Positions 12,716 through 24,548 of a stretch of 64,000 nucleotides of DNA are shown here, in pieces (positions within the stretch are counted from its first letter, which is position 1; the number at the start of each line of letters is the position of its first letter). The position numbers and the translations under genes are program-made. This DNA comes from Varanus komodoensis (taxonomy: Eukaryota; Chordata; Lepidosauria; Squamata; Varanidae). The notes under the pieces were generated by a model. It was given only the letters and a program-made list of their open reading frames with translations, did no database searches and was not told the DNA's origin. The stretch lies in NCBI RefSeq assembly GCF_004798865.1, contig NW_025335568.1, positions 9,111,180 to 9,175,179 of the forward strand, in the 5' to 3' direction.

Positions 12716-13072
12716 TAAGGACTGCAGGTGGCGCAGTGGTTTAAACTGCCGTGCTGCTGGGCTGGTTGATTGGAAAGTCACCAGTTTGAATCTGCACAAC
12801 GGGGTGAGTTCCCGTTGCTCCGTCCCAGCTCCTGCCAACCTTGCAGTTGGAAAGCATGCAAATGCAAGTAGATGAAAAGGTACCTCTTTGGTGGGCAGGT
12901 AAAAGCGTTCCGTGCACTGCGGTGTTTAGTCATGCCGGCCGCATGACCATGGAGACTGTCTGCGGACAAACGCTGGCTCCCTCGGGCAGGAAACGGAGAT
13001 GAGCACCGCCCCCTAGAGTCAGGCATGACTGGACGTAATGTCAAGGGGAAACCTTTACCTTTATTATATGGT
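12716..13072 (+). mobile_element. Sauria-type tRNA SINE with BovB-related tail
   Basis: The tRNA-like head has ggcgcagtggtttaaactgc, followed by tgccaaccttgcagtt, atgccggccgcatgacc and the tail gtcaggcatgactggac, ending in aaacctttacctttatt. The family is known from squamates, and its 3' end resembles BovB LINEs, which would supply the retrotransposition machinery. Confidence 0.85.
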
Positions 13073-13077
13073 AAGAA

Positions 13078-13268
13078 TTAGAAGCTTCCTTATACTGAGT
13101 GGGAGCTTCAGTCCATCCAACCCAGTATTGCTCACACTGACGGGCAGCTGTGGCCTTCCTCAATTTCAGGCAGGTTTATTTCCTTTCCTCCTCTATCTTG
13201 CGATGATGAGGACTTCGCTTGGGACCTTGAGCCCGCCAAACGTGGCTTCTCCCTCTGAGGCCCAGCGT
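13078..13268 (-). mobile_element. Second tRNA-derived SINE family
   Basis: The plus reading begins gaagcttccttatactgag and continues ccaacccagtattgctcaca, ending in a degraded tRNA-like head (ttgggaccttgagccc). A sense copy of the same family lies at 24765-24905. Confidence 0.6.
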
Positions 13269-13422
13269 GCCCCGCCCCCAGCTCAGCAGTGTTGTCGTTT
13301 TATTGCTCTAATGTGTGTCCATCACCTTTGTGGTCCTTACAGCAAAGCAGTATATAAGTATTTATGATAATGGGTGGTGTGCTCTGAACACTCAAAATGC
13401 CATATAAATATAAAAGATGATG

Positions 13423-13440
13423 ATGGTGGTGGTGGTGGTG
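13423..13440. repeat. GGT microsatellite
   Basis: Six GGT-type units follow a short gatgatgatg run. Confidence 0.85.
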
Positions 13441-14029
13441 ACGACCCTGATCATTACCATGTTCTTCATCATTAGATGGAGGCATACTCACAAGAGACCT
13501 GAAACAGGGAAGAATCTTTTACTGGTTTTGCACTAGAGGCAGCCCTACAGAAGTCATAGGGTGGGGAGTAGCAGCAGAGAGACAGAGTTGTGCAGAGCAG
13601 TGGGCACTTCACACAGCTGCCTGCTGCCTTCCTTTTGCAGGGAGGATGCTGTGGAAGCGAGAGTTCGCTGCCAGTCTAGTTGACTCCCGCATGCCGAAGG
13701 GAGGGTCCCATCGCCTTCTGTGTCTCGGGCAGCAAATGTCTCCAGGTGCCCTTGTCTGGCGCGTCTGCAGGTGTTAAAGTGGGTTGTGCTTGAAGGTGAT
13801 TTTCCATTTTGCCCACCAGCAAGATGGAGACGGATTTGGGCTCTCTCCAGAAGTTCTGACCTTTCCTCGTTGTTTTAAAATTTGAGGGCGGGCTGAGGAG
13901 GAGATATTCTAAGTTAATCAAGCAGGAACTTCCTATGCTGAAGCCGTTTCTTCAGAGAAGAGGATCTGAATGCTTCTTTCCCTTCACTCCTCTTCTACCC
14001 TTGGTTGTGGTTTTACGGCCAAGTGAAGC

Positions 14030-14340
14030 CCTTGGTTTTACTGCGTGGTAATAATGTAACATAAAAATTGTTATTACACGTTATAGAAGAGATCAAAGGC
14101 AAATGATGACATACACACACCTCAGAGAAAAGCGAAAGCGCTTCCAAATTATTTCCTAAATGGAATATGCATATGCATTTGAACAAAAATACAGAGCACA
14201 TTCCTCATTTAAAATTTGAAACATTTGCTGTTGTAGGCTCATTTGGCATCAGTACTAAAAATTCTGCACTGTGTATGCTGCACTGAAATCTCCAAAGTAA
14301 ACAGTCTGATGGAATGAACAGCTATTTTTCCTTTGTTTTC
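14030..14340. promoter_or_regulatory. Candidate conserved non-coding block
   Basis: AT-rich unique sequence with a double octamer-like atatgcatatgcattt at about 14165-14180. No repeat signature is visible, and no function can be assigned. Confidence 0.22.
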
Positions 14341-15944
14341 AAAAATAGTGTTTCTTCCAGTGCCAAAGTGTATGCTTTCCCATATTTCTATATTTTTAAC
14401 ATTAGTAATAAGGCTATCTTTGCACAGTAGGATGACAGAGAAGTTTGTGCATATGCCATGAAAAAAAAATTTTTTGCAATTGGAATTCAGTGTCTAAGCA
14501 AAATGACCATATCAATTATGCAAATCAAACTATTTTGCATTTTTGGGCTGTGCATTATATGCATATATGTGTGGAGTGGGAGCGGAAATCTGCAGGGTAC
14601 TGAAGCTCATCCTGAATCACTGCAAAACTTGTTCAGCCTTTCCTTTCCTTGCCCTCCAGTTGTATTGGACTGCAACCCCCAACATCCCCTGCTAGCTGGG
14701 GATGCTGGGTGTTTTCAACACATGGAATGCACTGGATTGGGAAAGGCTAAAACGTTCTTTTAAAAGAAGTGAACTCCCATTCGGATGTACGAGTTCATAC
14801 TCTCCGGATAGAGAGTGGTGCAGCAAACACATTTGTGCTTCAGTGGAATTACAGAGTACATGCCCTGCCTTAGGAGCAAGTTTACTTCTCACCCTATCCC
14901 TAAATAGGTCCGTGGCCACATCCTGCCTGTGCCACTGATCCTGACGCAAGGAAAGCAAAACGCCCGCCTGCCCGCCTGCCCTCCCTGCGGATTGGCCTTT
15001 GGCCCCAGTTCTCTGGCTCCTCATCCACTCACACGGCCACATCCCACTTTCGTGCTTCTCAGCATCCCTTCAGGCTTGGCTTGGTCCTGCCAATTGCCTG
15101 GTATTGTTGGCTAATTGGAGTGGGAAGTGCAAAAATGGAAAGCCATTTTATTAAGCTGCCAAGTCTCCTCACTTGGCAGAGAGCAGAGCGAAGCTAACAG
15201 CCATTGTACCAGAAGTTATAATTGCTTCGTGCTCTGATTTTAACTTTTCACAAAGCAAGGCCAGTCTCCTTCATCTGGAGACATCTGATACCGGCGTTTC
15301 TCCAAGGCTCTCTGTCAGCGAGCCGCACTCGAAGTGCATTCAGTCGCAGGTCCTTGCGTGGTGAGGAGCACCGTAGCCCCCCGTCTCCGTGCGTGCCACT
15401 GAATGCTGGAGTGGATAACACCAGCTAAGTACTTTGTCAATATGTCATTCCCAGCCAAGCTGGCAGCTAATTTCCCCGTGCTTTAGCGTGCTGCATTGTC
15501 TCTATTCCCCGGAGCGAAGATGCCACATCACATGCCAATCACGGCCTGGGGACGGATCAGGTTCAGCGGTGTGGAAACAGCTGGTGCCAGCCAGCCAGCT
15601 GCAGCTTTTCAAGAGACCTGTCAGAAAGCAACACCAGACAGGGGAGCGGCACCATCCCGCGGCACCAGTGCATACAAATGACCCTTGCCCATAAGCCAGA
15701 GAGCACCAGAAGAGCCCTGCTGGATCCGAGCAGTGGGCCGCCCGATCCGGCACGCTGTTCCCCAGGGTGGTCATCACGGGGTTGCAGGCGGCTGCGTTGC
15801 TCTGCATTGAAAGCTGCGACCCTCTGAAAAGGAAAGGCACGGCATTCTTCACATGGAACTTGCTGCCATGCAGGGTGTTGGGGGACCACTAGTTTTAAAT
15901 GGTTTTAAAGGGGGTAAACAGAATCTACCCCCAATTGATGGTGC

Positions 15945-16250
15945 ACTTCCTTGTTTGTTTGTTTTTGTTTGTTTATTTAAAACTTTTCTATAGCGTCCCA
16001 TTACAGACATCTCGGGACAGTTTACAACTCCATTAATACAACAGAATAAAGTAGAAATTAAAAAAGGAAGTGGCACAGCCACTGATACTAAGTATAAAAC
16101 CACCAATTAAAATGAATTAACAATTCAAATATTGGGAGAATAAAAGGTTTTCTCCTGACGCTGAAAGGAAAGAAGCGCTGGTGCCAGGCGAACCTCTCTG
16201 GGGAGCGTGTCCCACAGTTCCCAGAGAGGCTGGGCGAGGCACTCTTCTAG
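15945..16250 (-). mobile_element. L2-clade LINE 3' end
   Basis: A TTTG-rich tail is followed by tctcgggacagtttacaac and, further along, gccaggcgaacctctctggg. The latter is the reverse complement of the R-L-A-S/P coding end seen at 54200-54260. Confidence 0.65.
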
Positions 16251-16609
16251 GACCCTCTATCCTGCCCCCCCCCCCAATTTCTTCTGTGATGCTCTGTCAC
16301 CATTCTGTGTCCAGTGATGTCCTCAGTCCTCAGTGGGTTGTTTTTTTGTGGTAGGGGAATTGACCCCTCCGAAGGAATTTCAGGATCTCAGAGTTTTGCT
16401 AGTTTGCTTTGGTGTGCCTCTACACCCCTGGGCTTCCTCAGGCCTGCGGAAACCTCCTGTTGCAAGCATGAAACCTCCTAAATGGTGCAGACCCCATCCA
16501 TAAGGACCAGCAACCTGAGAAGTGAAATTATATAAAATCATGCGGCCAGGTTGTGGGCAGCCGCCCAGGAACAAAAGCGAGACATTATTGTCATGCCCTG
16601 AAACACCAA

Positions 16610-16745
16610 CACCACATTTCTATACCACCCGTAGCGAAAGCTCTCTGGGCGATTCAGAACATTTAAGTCAGCCACCCAGACTTCAACCAGGCCTGACCTT
16701 GCTTAGCCTCCAAGATTAGGCAGGATTAGGTGTCAGCTTCCCAGA
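16610..16745 (-). mobile_element. 5S rRNA-derived SINE (SINE3-like)
   Basis: The minus strand of 16682-16735 resembles the internal promoter half of vertebrate 5S rRNA: ggctaagcaaggtcaggcct matches 5S GCTAAGCAGGGTCGGGCCT closely. The neighbouring 16610-16665 looks like a LINE-type 3' tail. It is truncated and not a functional 5S gene. Confidence 0.6.
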
Positions 16746-18244
16746 AAAACCTGGCTGGCCACAGCAGTGCTATCCAGTAAGGACCTCCGGTTAGCTTGTT
16801 CAAGAATACAAATCCTGTTGAGAGCCACCGTTATTTAATTCATGCTCTGAAGATAATTTCCCCACAGCTGCAATAAGGAAGATGGGCCTAGTGAGTCTTC
16901 TTCCTGCCATCAAGTCCTGGGGTGAAAAGCCCAAGAGTGAAGGTTGCATCAGTCATATACGTGCACAGTTGGTCCAGCTTTCTCAGGTTGCAGTCTCGCC
17001 AGACGTCTTCGCATTCAGGCAAGGAGGCAGAAGGGCAGCGGTGGGCAGGTCTTTGCAGTTTCACGGTGGCAGGGTGGAGATACTCAAACAGAGCCTGAGC
17101 TGTGGAAAAGGAAAGGGTGGAGGCTCAGGGCATGTCCATGGAAGGCAACAGCAGGCAAAGTGATCCGAAGTACACGTTAAGAAGCACCCGGCACTCCAGC
17201 CCGCTAGTCCTCAAGCAGCAGGAGTCACCCTGAGGGCAGAGTCGGGACCTTTCTAAAAGGGAAGGAAAGAGAGGATGTCCCAGTTTGGATCCAGCTCTTC
17301 ACATGGGCAGATGCTTCTCCCACATCTCAAAGGGAGCGTTGGTGCTTATTAACCTGCAGAGCACAAAGAAAGGACTTAGGCACTTCTGAGGTTTTTTCTA
17401 AGCCTGCTGGAGAGGGAAAGGCAGGATGGGGGAGAGGTGTGCCCCCAACAATACAGCTTATAACTCTAGAAAAGTTACTTGCACCCAGTGCTGAATGTTA
17501 AGAGGTTTCAGAATTGAAGCTTAATAGTGCAAATGAAAGCCAGATCGCCTGATGTCCTTGTTGCAACAATAGCAGGGCGCACTTTAATTTCCATTCCTTG
17601 CCCCATCTCATCCTTGCAAGTACCAGTCTGTGAAATATGTTATGGGCAGGGAGGAACTGGAGCTGAGAGTGACCTGCTGAGCCAGCTCCTTATCATGGCA
17701 GCCTGGACACTCGCCCTCCCGCCATGAAAAGCGGTGCCCACCCTGATGAGGGGCACTTCCTGTGTTTCGGATTGTGCCAACCCGGAAGAGTGGGACCGGC
17801 TGTACAGACAGGCTGGTTCTCTGTTTCTGCCACTTGGTTTCGCCAGCCTTCCTTGACTTGCTTCCAAAGCCGAATGGCCAGACTCAGTCCTGGTATTCCA
17901 AAGGGGAATATGTGCAAGACCAAGGGGCTGGAGGACACTGCTGCTCACACTTCCAGCCACTAGCGGTATAGTGGGAGGCAGTTGTGTACAGCTCAGTGGC
18001 CTGAGTGTCTGGAGCCATGCCAGTCTGGCTTCAGCCTTTCTTATGGAGCAAAGCGCGTTCTCTGCCTTGATGGATAGTCTGTGTTGGGCTTGGGGCACTG
18101 TGTGTTTTGCTGGAACTTTTGGTGGCCTTCAGTCCCAGAAAGCATGGAATCTTTCTGAGGGGTCTGTCTAAGATGGGTATGGGAAGCATTATTGCGCAGT
18201 GGCTTGCCCTTCTTCAGAGGCACCTCAGAAGCATCTAGTTTGGC

Positions 18245-19280
18245 ATATTTTCCTTTGCTGTCCTTCAGGGTTCCATCTTATCCGATACATTATTTAATAT
18301 ATGCACAAAACCTCTGGAAGTGAATGACGGTCAGCTCTACATTTCCTTTCCATCTAAATCCAAAAAAGCAGTTTTGGTCCCAAATTGGTGCCTGTTGTCA
18401 GTAATGCGGGCAAACAAATCGAAACTTAATCCAGACAGGACAGAAGTGCTTTTGGTCAGTTAAAAGGCAGAACAAGAGAGAGTGCTGGCTGAGATTACAC
18501 CCCACGGAGAGTCTGTGGAGTTGGAAAGGTGCAGAAAAAGGCAGCTAAAATGATCAAGGGACTGGAGCAAGTTCCCATGAGGGAAGTTTTCAACAGGCGA
18601 GATTGTTTAGATTAGAAAAAATGGTGAGGAAGGGATGATTTAAGAGGTGTACGGAATTATGTATGGTGCGTAAAAAAGGGGACAGGGAGAGATTTCTGCT
18701 CTTCTTTCATAATACTAGAATGTAACGAGGTCATCCCATGGAGCTGATGGGTGTGAGATTCAGGACAGATAAAACGCTTCTTTACATGGTGCTTATGGAA
18801 TTCACTGCCACAGGATGTCACGATGGCGGTCAGTATGGAAGGCTTTAAAAGGGAGTTGGGCAAATTCTTGGAGAAGGCTTTCCATGCTACTAGTCCTGAT
18901 GACTGTATTCTTTCTCCAGTAACAGAAGCCATGTCCCTGTGGGCACAAGTTGCTGTGGAACTTGGGCAGGAGGGTGCCGTTGCATTCATATTATGTGGGC
19001 AGTTGGCTGGCCAGTGTGTGAACCGAATGCCGGACTCGGTGGAGCCTGGGTCTAATCCTGCAGGGCTCTTCTTAAGTTCTTATATGTTTTTGGTGATCTT
19101 CTACTGATAGATTAAGCCTGCTTTATTTGAGAAGGCCTGAAAGTGTGTCTACTAGGCCGGGTGCTGTTAGTAATTTCTGTATATGTTCTACTTTTTATTG
19201 CATTTTAATTGGTTCTGTGAGCTGCTCTGAGTGCAAGTTTCGGATAAAAGGAAGCATACAAATTAAATGAATAAATGTGT
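18245..19280 (+). mobile_element. L2-clade LINE fragment with an internal LINE piece
   Basis: 18245-18465 encodes pieces like LSDTLFNICTKPLEVND and KLNPDRTEVLLVS, typical of L2 reverse transcriptase. 18525-19085 resembles another LINE 3' region (MEGFKRELGKFLEKAF, then gcagggctcttcttaagttc). 19090-19280 has an L2-like tail ending aaattaaatgaataaat. The central part may be a nested insertion. Confidence 0.55.
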
Positions 19281-19419
19281 GCTCAAGACCTTTGCATTGA
19301 CTTCCACATGAGCAGGATTTTTTGAGTGTTCACATCAACGAACTCTACGTACTGGCAGTGCAAACAGCCTGGACCTGATTATTCATCATCCTTAAGTGCC
19401 AAAATTCTATCAAGTGCTA

Positions 19420-19515
19420 TGTTGTTGTTATGGGCCATCAAGTCTCCTCTGACTTATGGCAGCCCCATGAGTGAAAGGCCTCCAAAGGTCCTGTCCATGA
19501 CATCCCTGCTTAGCT
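19420..19515 (-). mobile_element. Non-LTR LINE 3' end fragment
   Basis: The plus reading gttgttgttatgggccatca, then tctgacttatggcagcccc, resembles reversed RTE/Vingi-type LINE tails common in squamates. The family assignment is uncertain. Confidence 0.45.
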
Positions 19516-20513
19516 GTTCATTAAGTGCGGTGCAAGGGTGAAAAGCAAGGAGGTCCCTAAAGATGCTCACCTGTGTGCATGACCATCATCTATCCTTCTG
19601 CTACTGGCAGCGAACCATCAGCACAAGAGGCAGTGGCTGCAAAGGTGGACTCCTCCGTGTCCACCCTTAATTTCAGCTAGATGTACCAGAATACTAATTC
19701 TTGGCAACTTCAGTGGCTGTCACTTACTCCACCGTTGACCAAAAATGGGCAAGCATTTTTTTCCACGAGTGCCGCACCTGTTGCATGCAAATCAGCCAGC
19801 CACGAATGACGTGCCCCCGATTCGTAAATGCAGGCTCATAAATCATGGAGGAACTTTTCCATTTGCATCCGAGATGGACCAGTGCCTGCCCCTTCCGCCC
19901 TTTTGCAGCTACAGAGTGGAGCAGACGTGCTCCAACAGATGTCCTGCATTCACATTCCTGAATATCCCAGGGGTTTAGCTTCTAGTTACATTGCAGGCAC
20001 TGGAAGAATGCTTTATAAAGCCCTGTGAAATGTCGCATAAGTTGGAGCAGCGCACAGCTGTCGCATGCATGCTTCACATGGACAATGGACTTAGTCATGC
20101 TATCCCAGTATAAAGAGCCTGCCGTTATTATTGATGGGAAATACATTCTACTATGCATTGCAATGCTAAAATATAAAATACACATATTTTATATAATAAA
20201 CTTATGTGTTGTCCATGGTTTAGTTCTCTTACATATCTCTTAGGGAAGTCCTATTACTTGTTGAAGGCTTTTGATTCCTTGCTTTTTGGACTTTCAGCTT
20301 GTGCATTTGGGTCTAACGATTAATGAATATATTGAATGTCAGTTTATCTGAGTTTCTCACTCTTCTTGTTTTAAGTCTGTGTTGTCCTATTTCCACACAA
20401 GTTTGCAATTTGTTGAAAAAAAGCACGGACATTGGTGTACGATTTTGGATGCATTTGTTCTAATATATGAAGTCTTGGATACAGGGCTGAGTATATGCGA
20501 CTCTAAGATAATG

Positions 20514-20938
20514 CATTTTTGTAGAGGCTGTCCTGGGTTATGAATGAGTTCCATTCCTGAGAAAATGAAAATTTTCTTTAAGATGAATTTGTATGAAAGT
20601 TGGATCACGTATAGTTGGCCTCCCACATTCACGGGGGTTAGGGGTGCAGGACCCCTGTGAAAGTGGGAAAAATGCGAATATTTCTAGCCCCACCCTCACC
20701 AGTGCCTCCTCTTTGCAGCAGAGAAATGCCAGAGGGATTTCCCTCTCTGGACTGGTGGAGCAGGAGGGCCTGCTTTGGCGCCCCCCCCCCCCATCTCTCC
20801 TCCTTTCCTTTCTCTCTCTCTGTGGTAATGATGATTTTCCACTGTAACTTTAAAAAATCAATAAGCTTTATGGCAGTTTGTTCGTAAGTACGGGTTGTTC
20901 TCAGCTGAGATGTTTGTAACTTGGAGACTGCCTGTATA
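20514..20938. mobile_element. Tc1/mariner-like (Tigger-type) non-autonomous relic
   Basis: The left end (gaggctgtcctgggttatga) and the inverted right end (aggcagtctccaagttacaa) are imperfect terminal inverted repeats. The interior has ttcgtaagtacgggttgttc. A poly-C tract (20779-20792) lies inside. Confidence 0.4.
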
Positions 20939-23021
20939 TCATTTCCACTAACTCTTTTTGGTGTGCATTTCCCCCTTCCCCATACATTTTTTAAATTGGA
21001 GAAACTGCATTACAAAAATCTCAGATATTTGAGTGAATAACTGCTTTGGCCTAGGAGTGCAAGGGTCTCCTCCAACCCTTCTTATATGTGGTTGCCTGCA
21101 CCGCTTCTGTCTTCTGTGCTTTCCCTTTTCACTAAAACTGCTGGTGTTCTGCCCAACATATGCACGTTTATGATGTGCAGGGCTTTTAGGGCCTCAGTAA
21201 CTCTGATAAGTGATTGTGAGCTTGCCCTTTTCACTAGGAAGGGTTGCATTGGTGCCCCAACTAGTCTGGAGTCTTTACCGAGTGGCTGTATTGGCAAAAA
21301 GAGGAATTGCGTCGGCAAAAAAGGGGCACCAATTCGCATAACAGTTGCATACATCCATGTTTATGGATAAGTGCTGACTACACATTAACCATAATTTAAA
21401 TAGAAATGCAGTGCATCCCTTCATAGTAGATATGTCTGTGACCAGTTGACCGAGTGCCTGTGTAGTTCGGCTCTCCAGGTGCCAACAGCTGTTTGGCAGC
21501 CCCAAGGCCTTTGCAGCTCTTCCTTCTGCGGGTTCTTTGACCTTAAAGCAGACTTGAATCAGGCACCTCTTCATAGAGAAAACCCTGCCAGATTTCGGAC
21601 TGTCTTCTGCCAGCTCTCCAAAAGAGAGGACCACCCCTGTAAGCCCGGTCACCCCAATTCTTTACAAGAATCCTTGCAAACTGTAGGTATTGCGTGGTCC
21701 GCCCGAAATCAGATAGTGTTGGTCCAAGATCGTTTCCTTTACAAGAATCAGGTACCTCCCTGACGGATCCTGCAGCCAGCGCTCTGCCACAGACTTTCTG
21801 GGAACTAGTGAGCCCACCCTGTGCTTTCCTCCAGCTCCCGTGTCTCATATCCCCACCCCCTCCCCGTGGCTGGCATGAGCCAGGCTGTTAATCCCCGTGC
21901 AGAAACTAAACATCTTTCTTCCAAAGGGGGCAAGTTTGTGAGGCCCTGAAGCATGCAGTCGCGCCAGGCATCTTTGAAACAAGCTGCGTCTGACAAGGAG
22001 CAGCTTTACCTTTTTAGATTTTTAAAGGTTTTTTTAAAGTGCAGGAATGGGAATAAATACAGCATGAGAGTTAGGCAGAGCTTTGACACCCATATAACTT
22101 TGCCTGAATTGATTCTGCAAGAGTGCAGTATATCAGCCTGAAGCAGACAGTTTTCTCAGCGTACCTCCTGTTACTCCCTATGCATGGTGGGCCAGTTCTG
22201 TTATCAGAGTAAAAATGTCGGCCTCTTTCCTGTATCGTTTATATCATGAACTCCAGGGCTGTAAATTTGGACAGTTCTGTGGCAGTTCATGGGTTTACTG
22301 TTCTCATCAGCTTTATTAGAAAGGAGTGGATTCCATATACGCTGCCGCTGAGAAGGGAAGAAGCTTCCATTCCCCTTCTAGCCGCACATGGAGGGGACCA
22401 GAAAGCACGATGGAAATGGGAACAACGCTCTCTGCCAGCAGAGGCAGGGATGGGGAGACAGATGTTCTTGCAGCTGACCAGATGCAAATGAGGACAGGGC
22501 CCCTGCACCTGTGCCCCTAATGCAGCCCACGGAGCCTCTTTTGATTCCATCAGCAGGGGGGATGTGGCCTCCAATGGAGAGCGTAAGTGGTGTGAAGGTG
22601 AAGGGAACCCTCCTGTTGAGGGTGATGGCGGATTGGAGAAAATGCCAAAATTGCAGGCCCCTGATGGAGAGGGCAAGAGGTGTCCCTTATTTAGCTGGTA
22701 CCTGCAGTAGCCGCTCCTCTAAGGACCACCAGGATCCCTTGCTGTGTGCGGAAAGTCCCCTAATTCCATCCTTCTCTTATCAGCAAGACAGGCAAAACGG
22801 GGGAGGAGAAACCATCTGGTCCATAGAGGCACCAGGAGCAGGGTTGGCCCTTTTATAACTGCATCTCATTGTGGTAGAATCAAGCTTCATCTCTTTAAAA
22901 AGCAGGAATTGGAACCAAAACTCCTTACGGGGTTGAATGTTGGATCTCCTCCATGTTTTTGTGCAGTGGAGTCAGTAACCAGTAAGGGCTGATGGAGAGA
23001 AGTCAGCACACAAAAGGTTGC

Positions 23022-23400
23022 TTTGTTGTTGTTGTTGTTGTTAGTTGCAAAGTCATGTCCGACCCATCGCGACCCCATGGACAACACTCCTCCAGGTCTT
23101 CCTGTCCTCCACCATCCCCCAGAGTCCACCCAAGCTCAAGCCAACTGCCCCAGTGACTCCATCCAGCCACCTCATCCTCTGCCGCCCCCTTCTTCTTTTC
23201 CCGTCAATCGTTCCCAGCATCAGGCTCTTCTCCAGGGAGTCCTTCCTTCTCATTCGGTGGCCGAAGTATTTGAGTTCCATCTTCAGGATCTGGCCTTCTG
23301 AAGAGCAGCCTCGGTTGTTCTGTGCTCGAGGGCTCCACAGTGCTATCATGTGTGCCGGCCCCACACTCCACAGATCATGATCCTCCCCTTGCGGAGGTGA
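23022..23400 (-). mobile_element. BovB (RTE) LINE 3' end
   Basis: The minus strand encodes MELKYFGHRMRRKDSLEKS followed by GKRRRGRQRMRWLDGVTGAV and WRSVVHGVA, the well-known C-terminus of the BovB reverse transcriptase protein. A TTG-repeat tail lies at 23022-23041. It is 5' truncated. Confidence 0.88.
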
Positions 23401-24099
23401 TCTCAGTGCAGCTGCTGGATGGACATGCAACTTCAAGCCCCAACAACAGCATGTGGTTGTATGAACATCCCTTTGGGTTCACCTGCAGTTGATAACTCAT
23501 GGTCAAATGTGTGAATAGACCCCCCTGCAAAGGACTGTCCCAGAGCAGCCCTTCTGTCTAATTAAGGTGTGTGGCAGAGCTGCATCTTTCGTCATCTCGG
23601 TTTTTGTGCATTCAAGACCCTTTCCTGGGACAACTAGCCTGCACCTTGGGAGCAAAGGTGCTGGGCAGTCCTTGCTGGGAACTCTTCCAAGGGACTGAGC
23701 CGGACTTTAGATCATCTCTGTATGTTTTTCTGCCTACCAGCCCATGTGGCTCCAGGCACAGCTTAGAACAGGGTTTAGGCAAGACCCAAGAAGACTGACA
23801 AGAGTTCTCAGGTGCACCACAAGCCTCCGTTTGGCAATTTTTCCACGCTTCTGTCCAATTTCCCGGACTCAGGATATACGTAATTTTGAGAGCAGCATTA
23901 TAAGCATACTGAAACAAACAAAAAAACAAACAAGTGTTCCCAGTGTAACCAAAGAAAAATAAAACAAAACAAAAAACAGTACTATTCAATACTAATACAC
24001 TCAGCTCTTACATTTTCACAAGTGTCCCATACAAGAGTTTCTCATGAAAAGACTAGTTCTTTTTAGCCTTTTGCCATACAGAGGAGCTGTTCAACACCC

Positions 24100-24420
24100 C
24101 CAGGTAATTTTTCTAGCAGATTAATTTTAATGTGAAAGGCGCGTCCAAAGCTCCTTTGGAAGCTGTTAAATTCCCAGCCCGAATCTGTTTATAGAAGCCA
24201 AAGCTGTTTCGTGGAGACACTCTAATCAGACTGCAGCTACCGGGGCTTAGGTGGATCAATTACTTTGCTGCTGGAATTGATTGCTTTTCATCACAGGACT
24301 GAGTCCTTTGATTACATATTTGGGAAGTATGAAATGAATAGCTCTGGACTTATTATAGCCACGGGGACTAATCAGCATGGACCAGATAGACCTGGCTTGC
24401 CAAGTGCGCCTTCATAACAT
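24100..24420. promoter_or_regulatory. Candidate conserved non-coding block before exon A
   Basis: Unique sequence rich in homeodomain-type cores (agattaattttaatg, ggatcaattactttg, ggactaatcagcatgg) just upstream of the first recognised exon. It has no transposon features. It could be an intronic enhancer. Confidence 0.28.
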
Positions 24421-24446
24421 GAGGCCCCTTTTAATGTGAACTCTGC

Positions 24447-24469
24447 TTTGTTTGTTTGTTTGTTTGTTT
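24447..24469. repeat. TTTG microsatellite
   Basis: About six TTTG units lie roughly 80 bases before exon A. Confidence 0.9.
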
Positions 24470-24548
24470 CTGTTGTAGTCCCATAATTGCATGCATTGTT
24501 CACACTTTTTAATACAATTTTAATTCAGAGCTTATGGCTTGTTTGCAG

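Larger units (their letters stand above)
1..24548. other. No coding exon recognised: probable FRAS1 first intron or 5' flank
   Basis: No open frame here matches FRAS1 or another known protein beyond LINE fragments. The missing FRAS1 signal-peptide exon could be here or left of the window. Contents: LINE, SINE and MITE relics listed separately, plus AT-rich unique blocks (3105-3440, 5570-5830, 14030-14340, 15120-15300, 24100-24420). The stretches 9000-10800, 11040-12100, 16800-18200 and 21000-22900 show nothing I can name. Confidence 0.6.

Noticed and set aside
12721-12800. Possible tRNA gene
   Set aside because: The box-like elements belong to the head of the Sauria-type SINE, which continues for 350 bases into its own tail.
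16682-16735. Possible 5S rRNA gene
   Set aside because: Only part of 5S is present, it is diverged, and it is joined to a LINE-like tail, so it is a SINE fragment.
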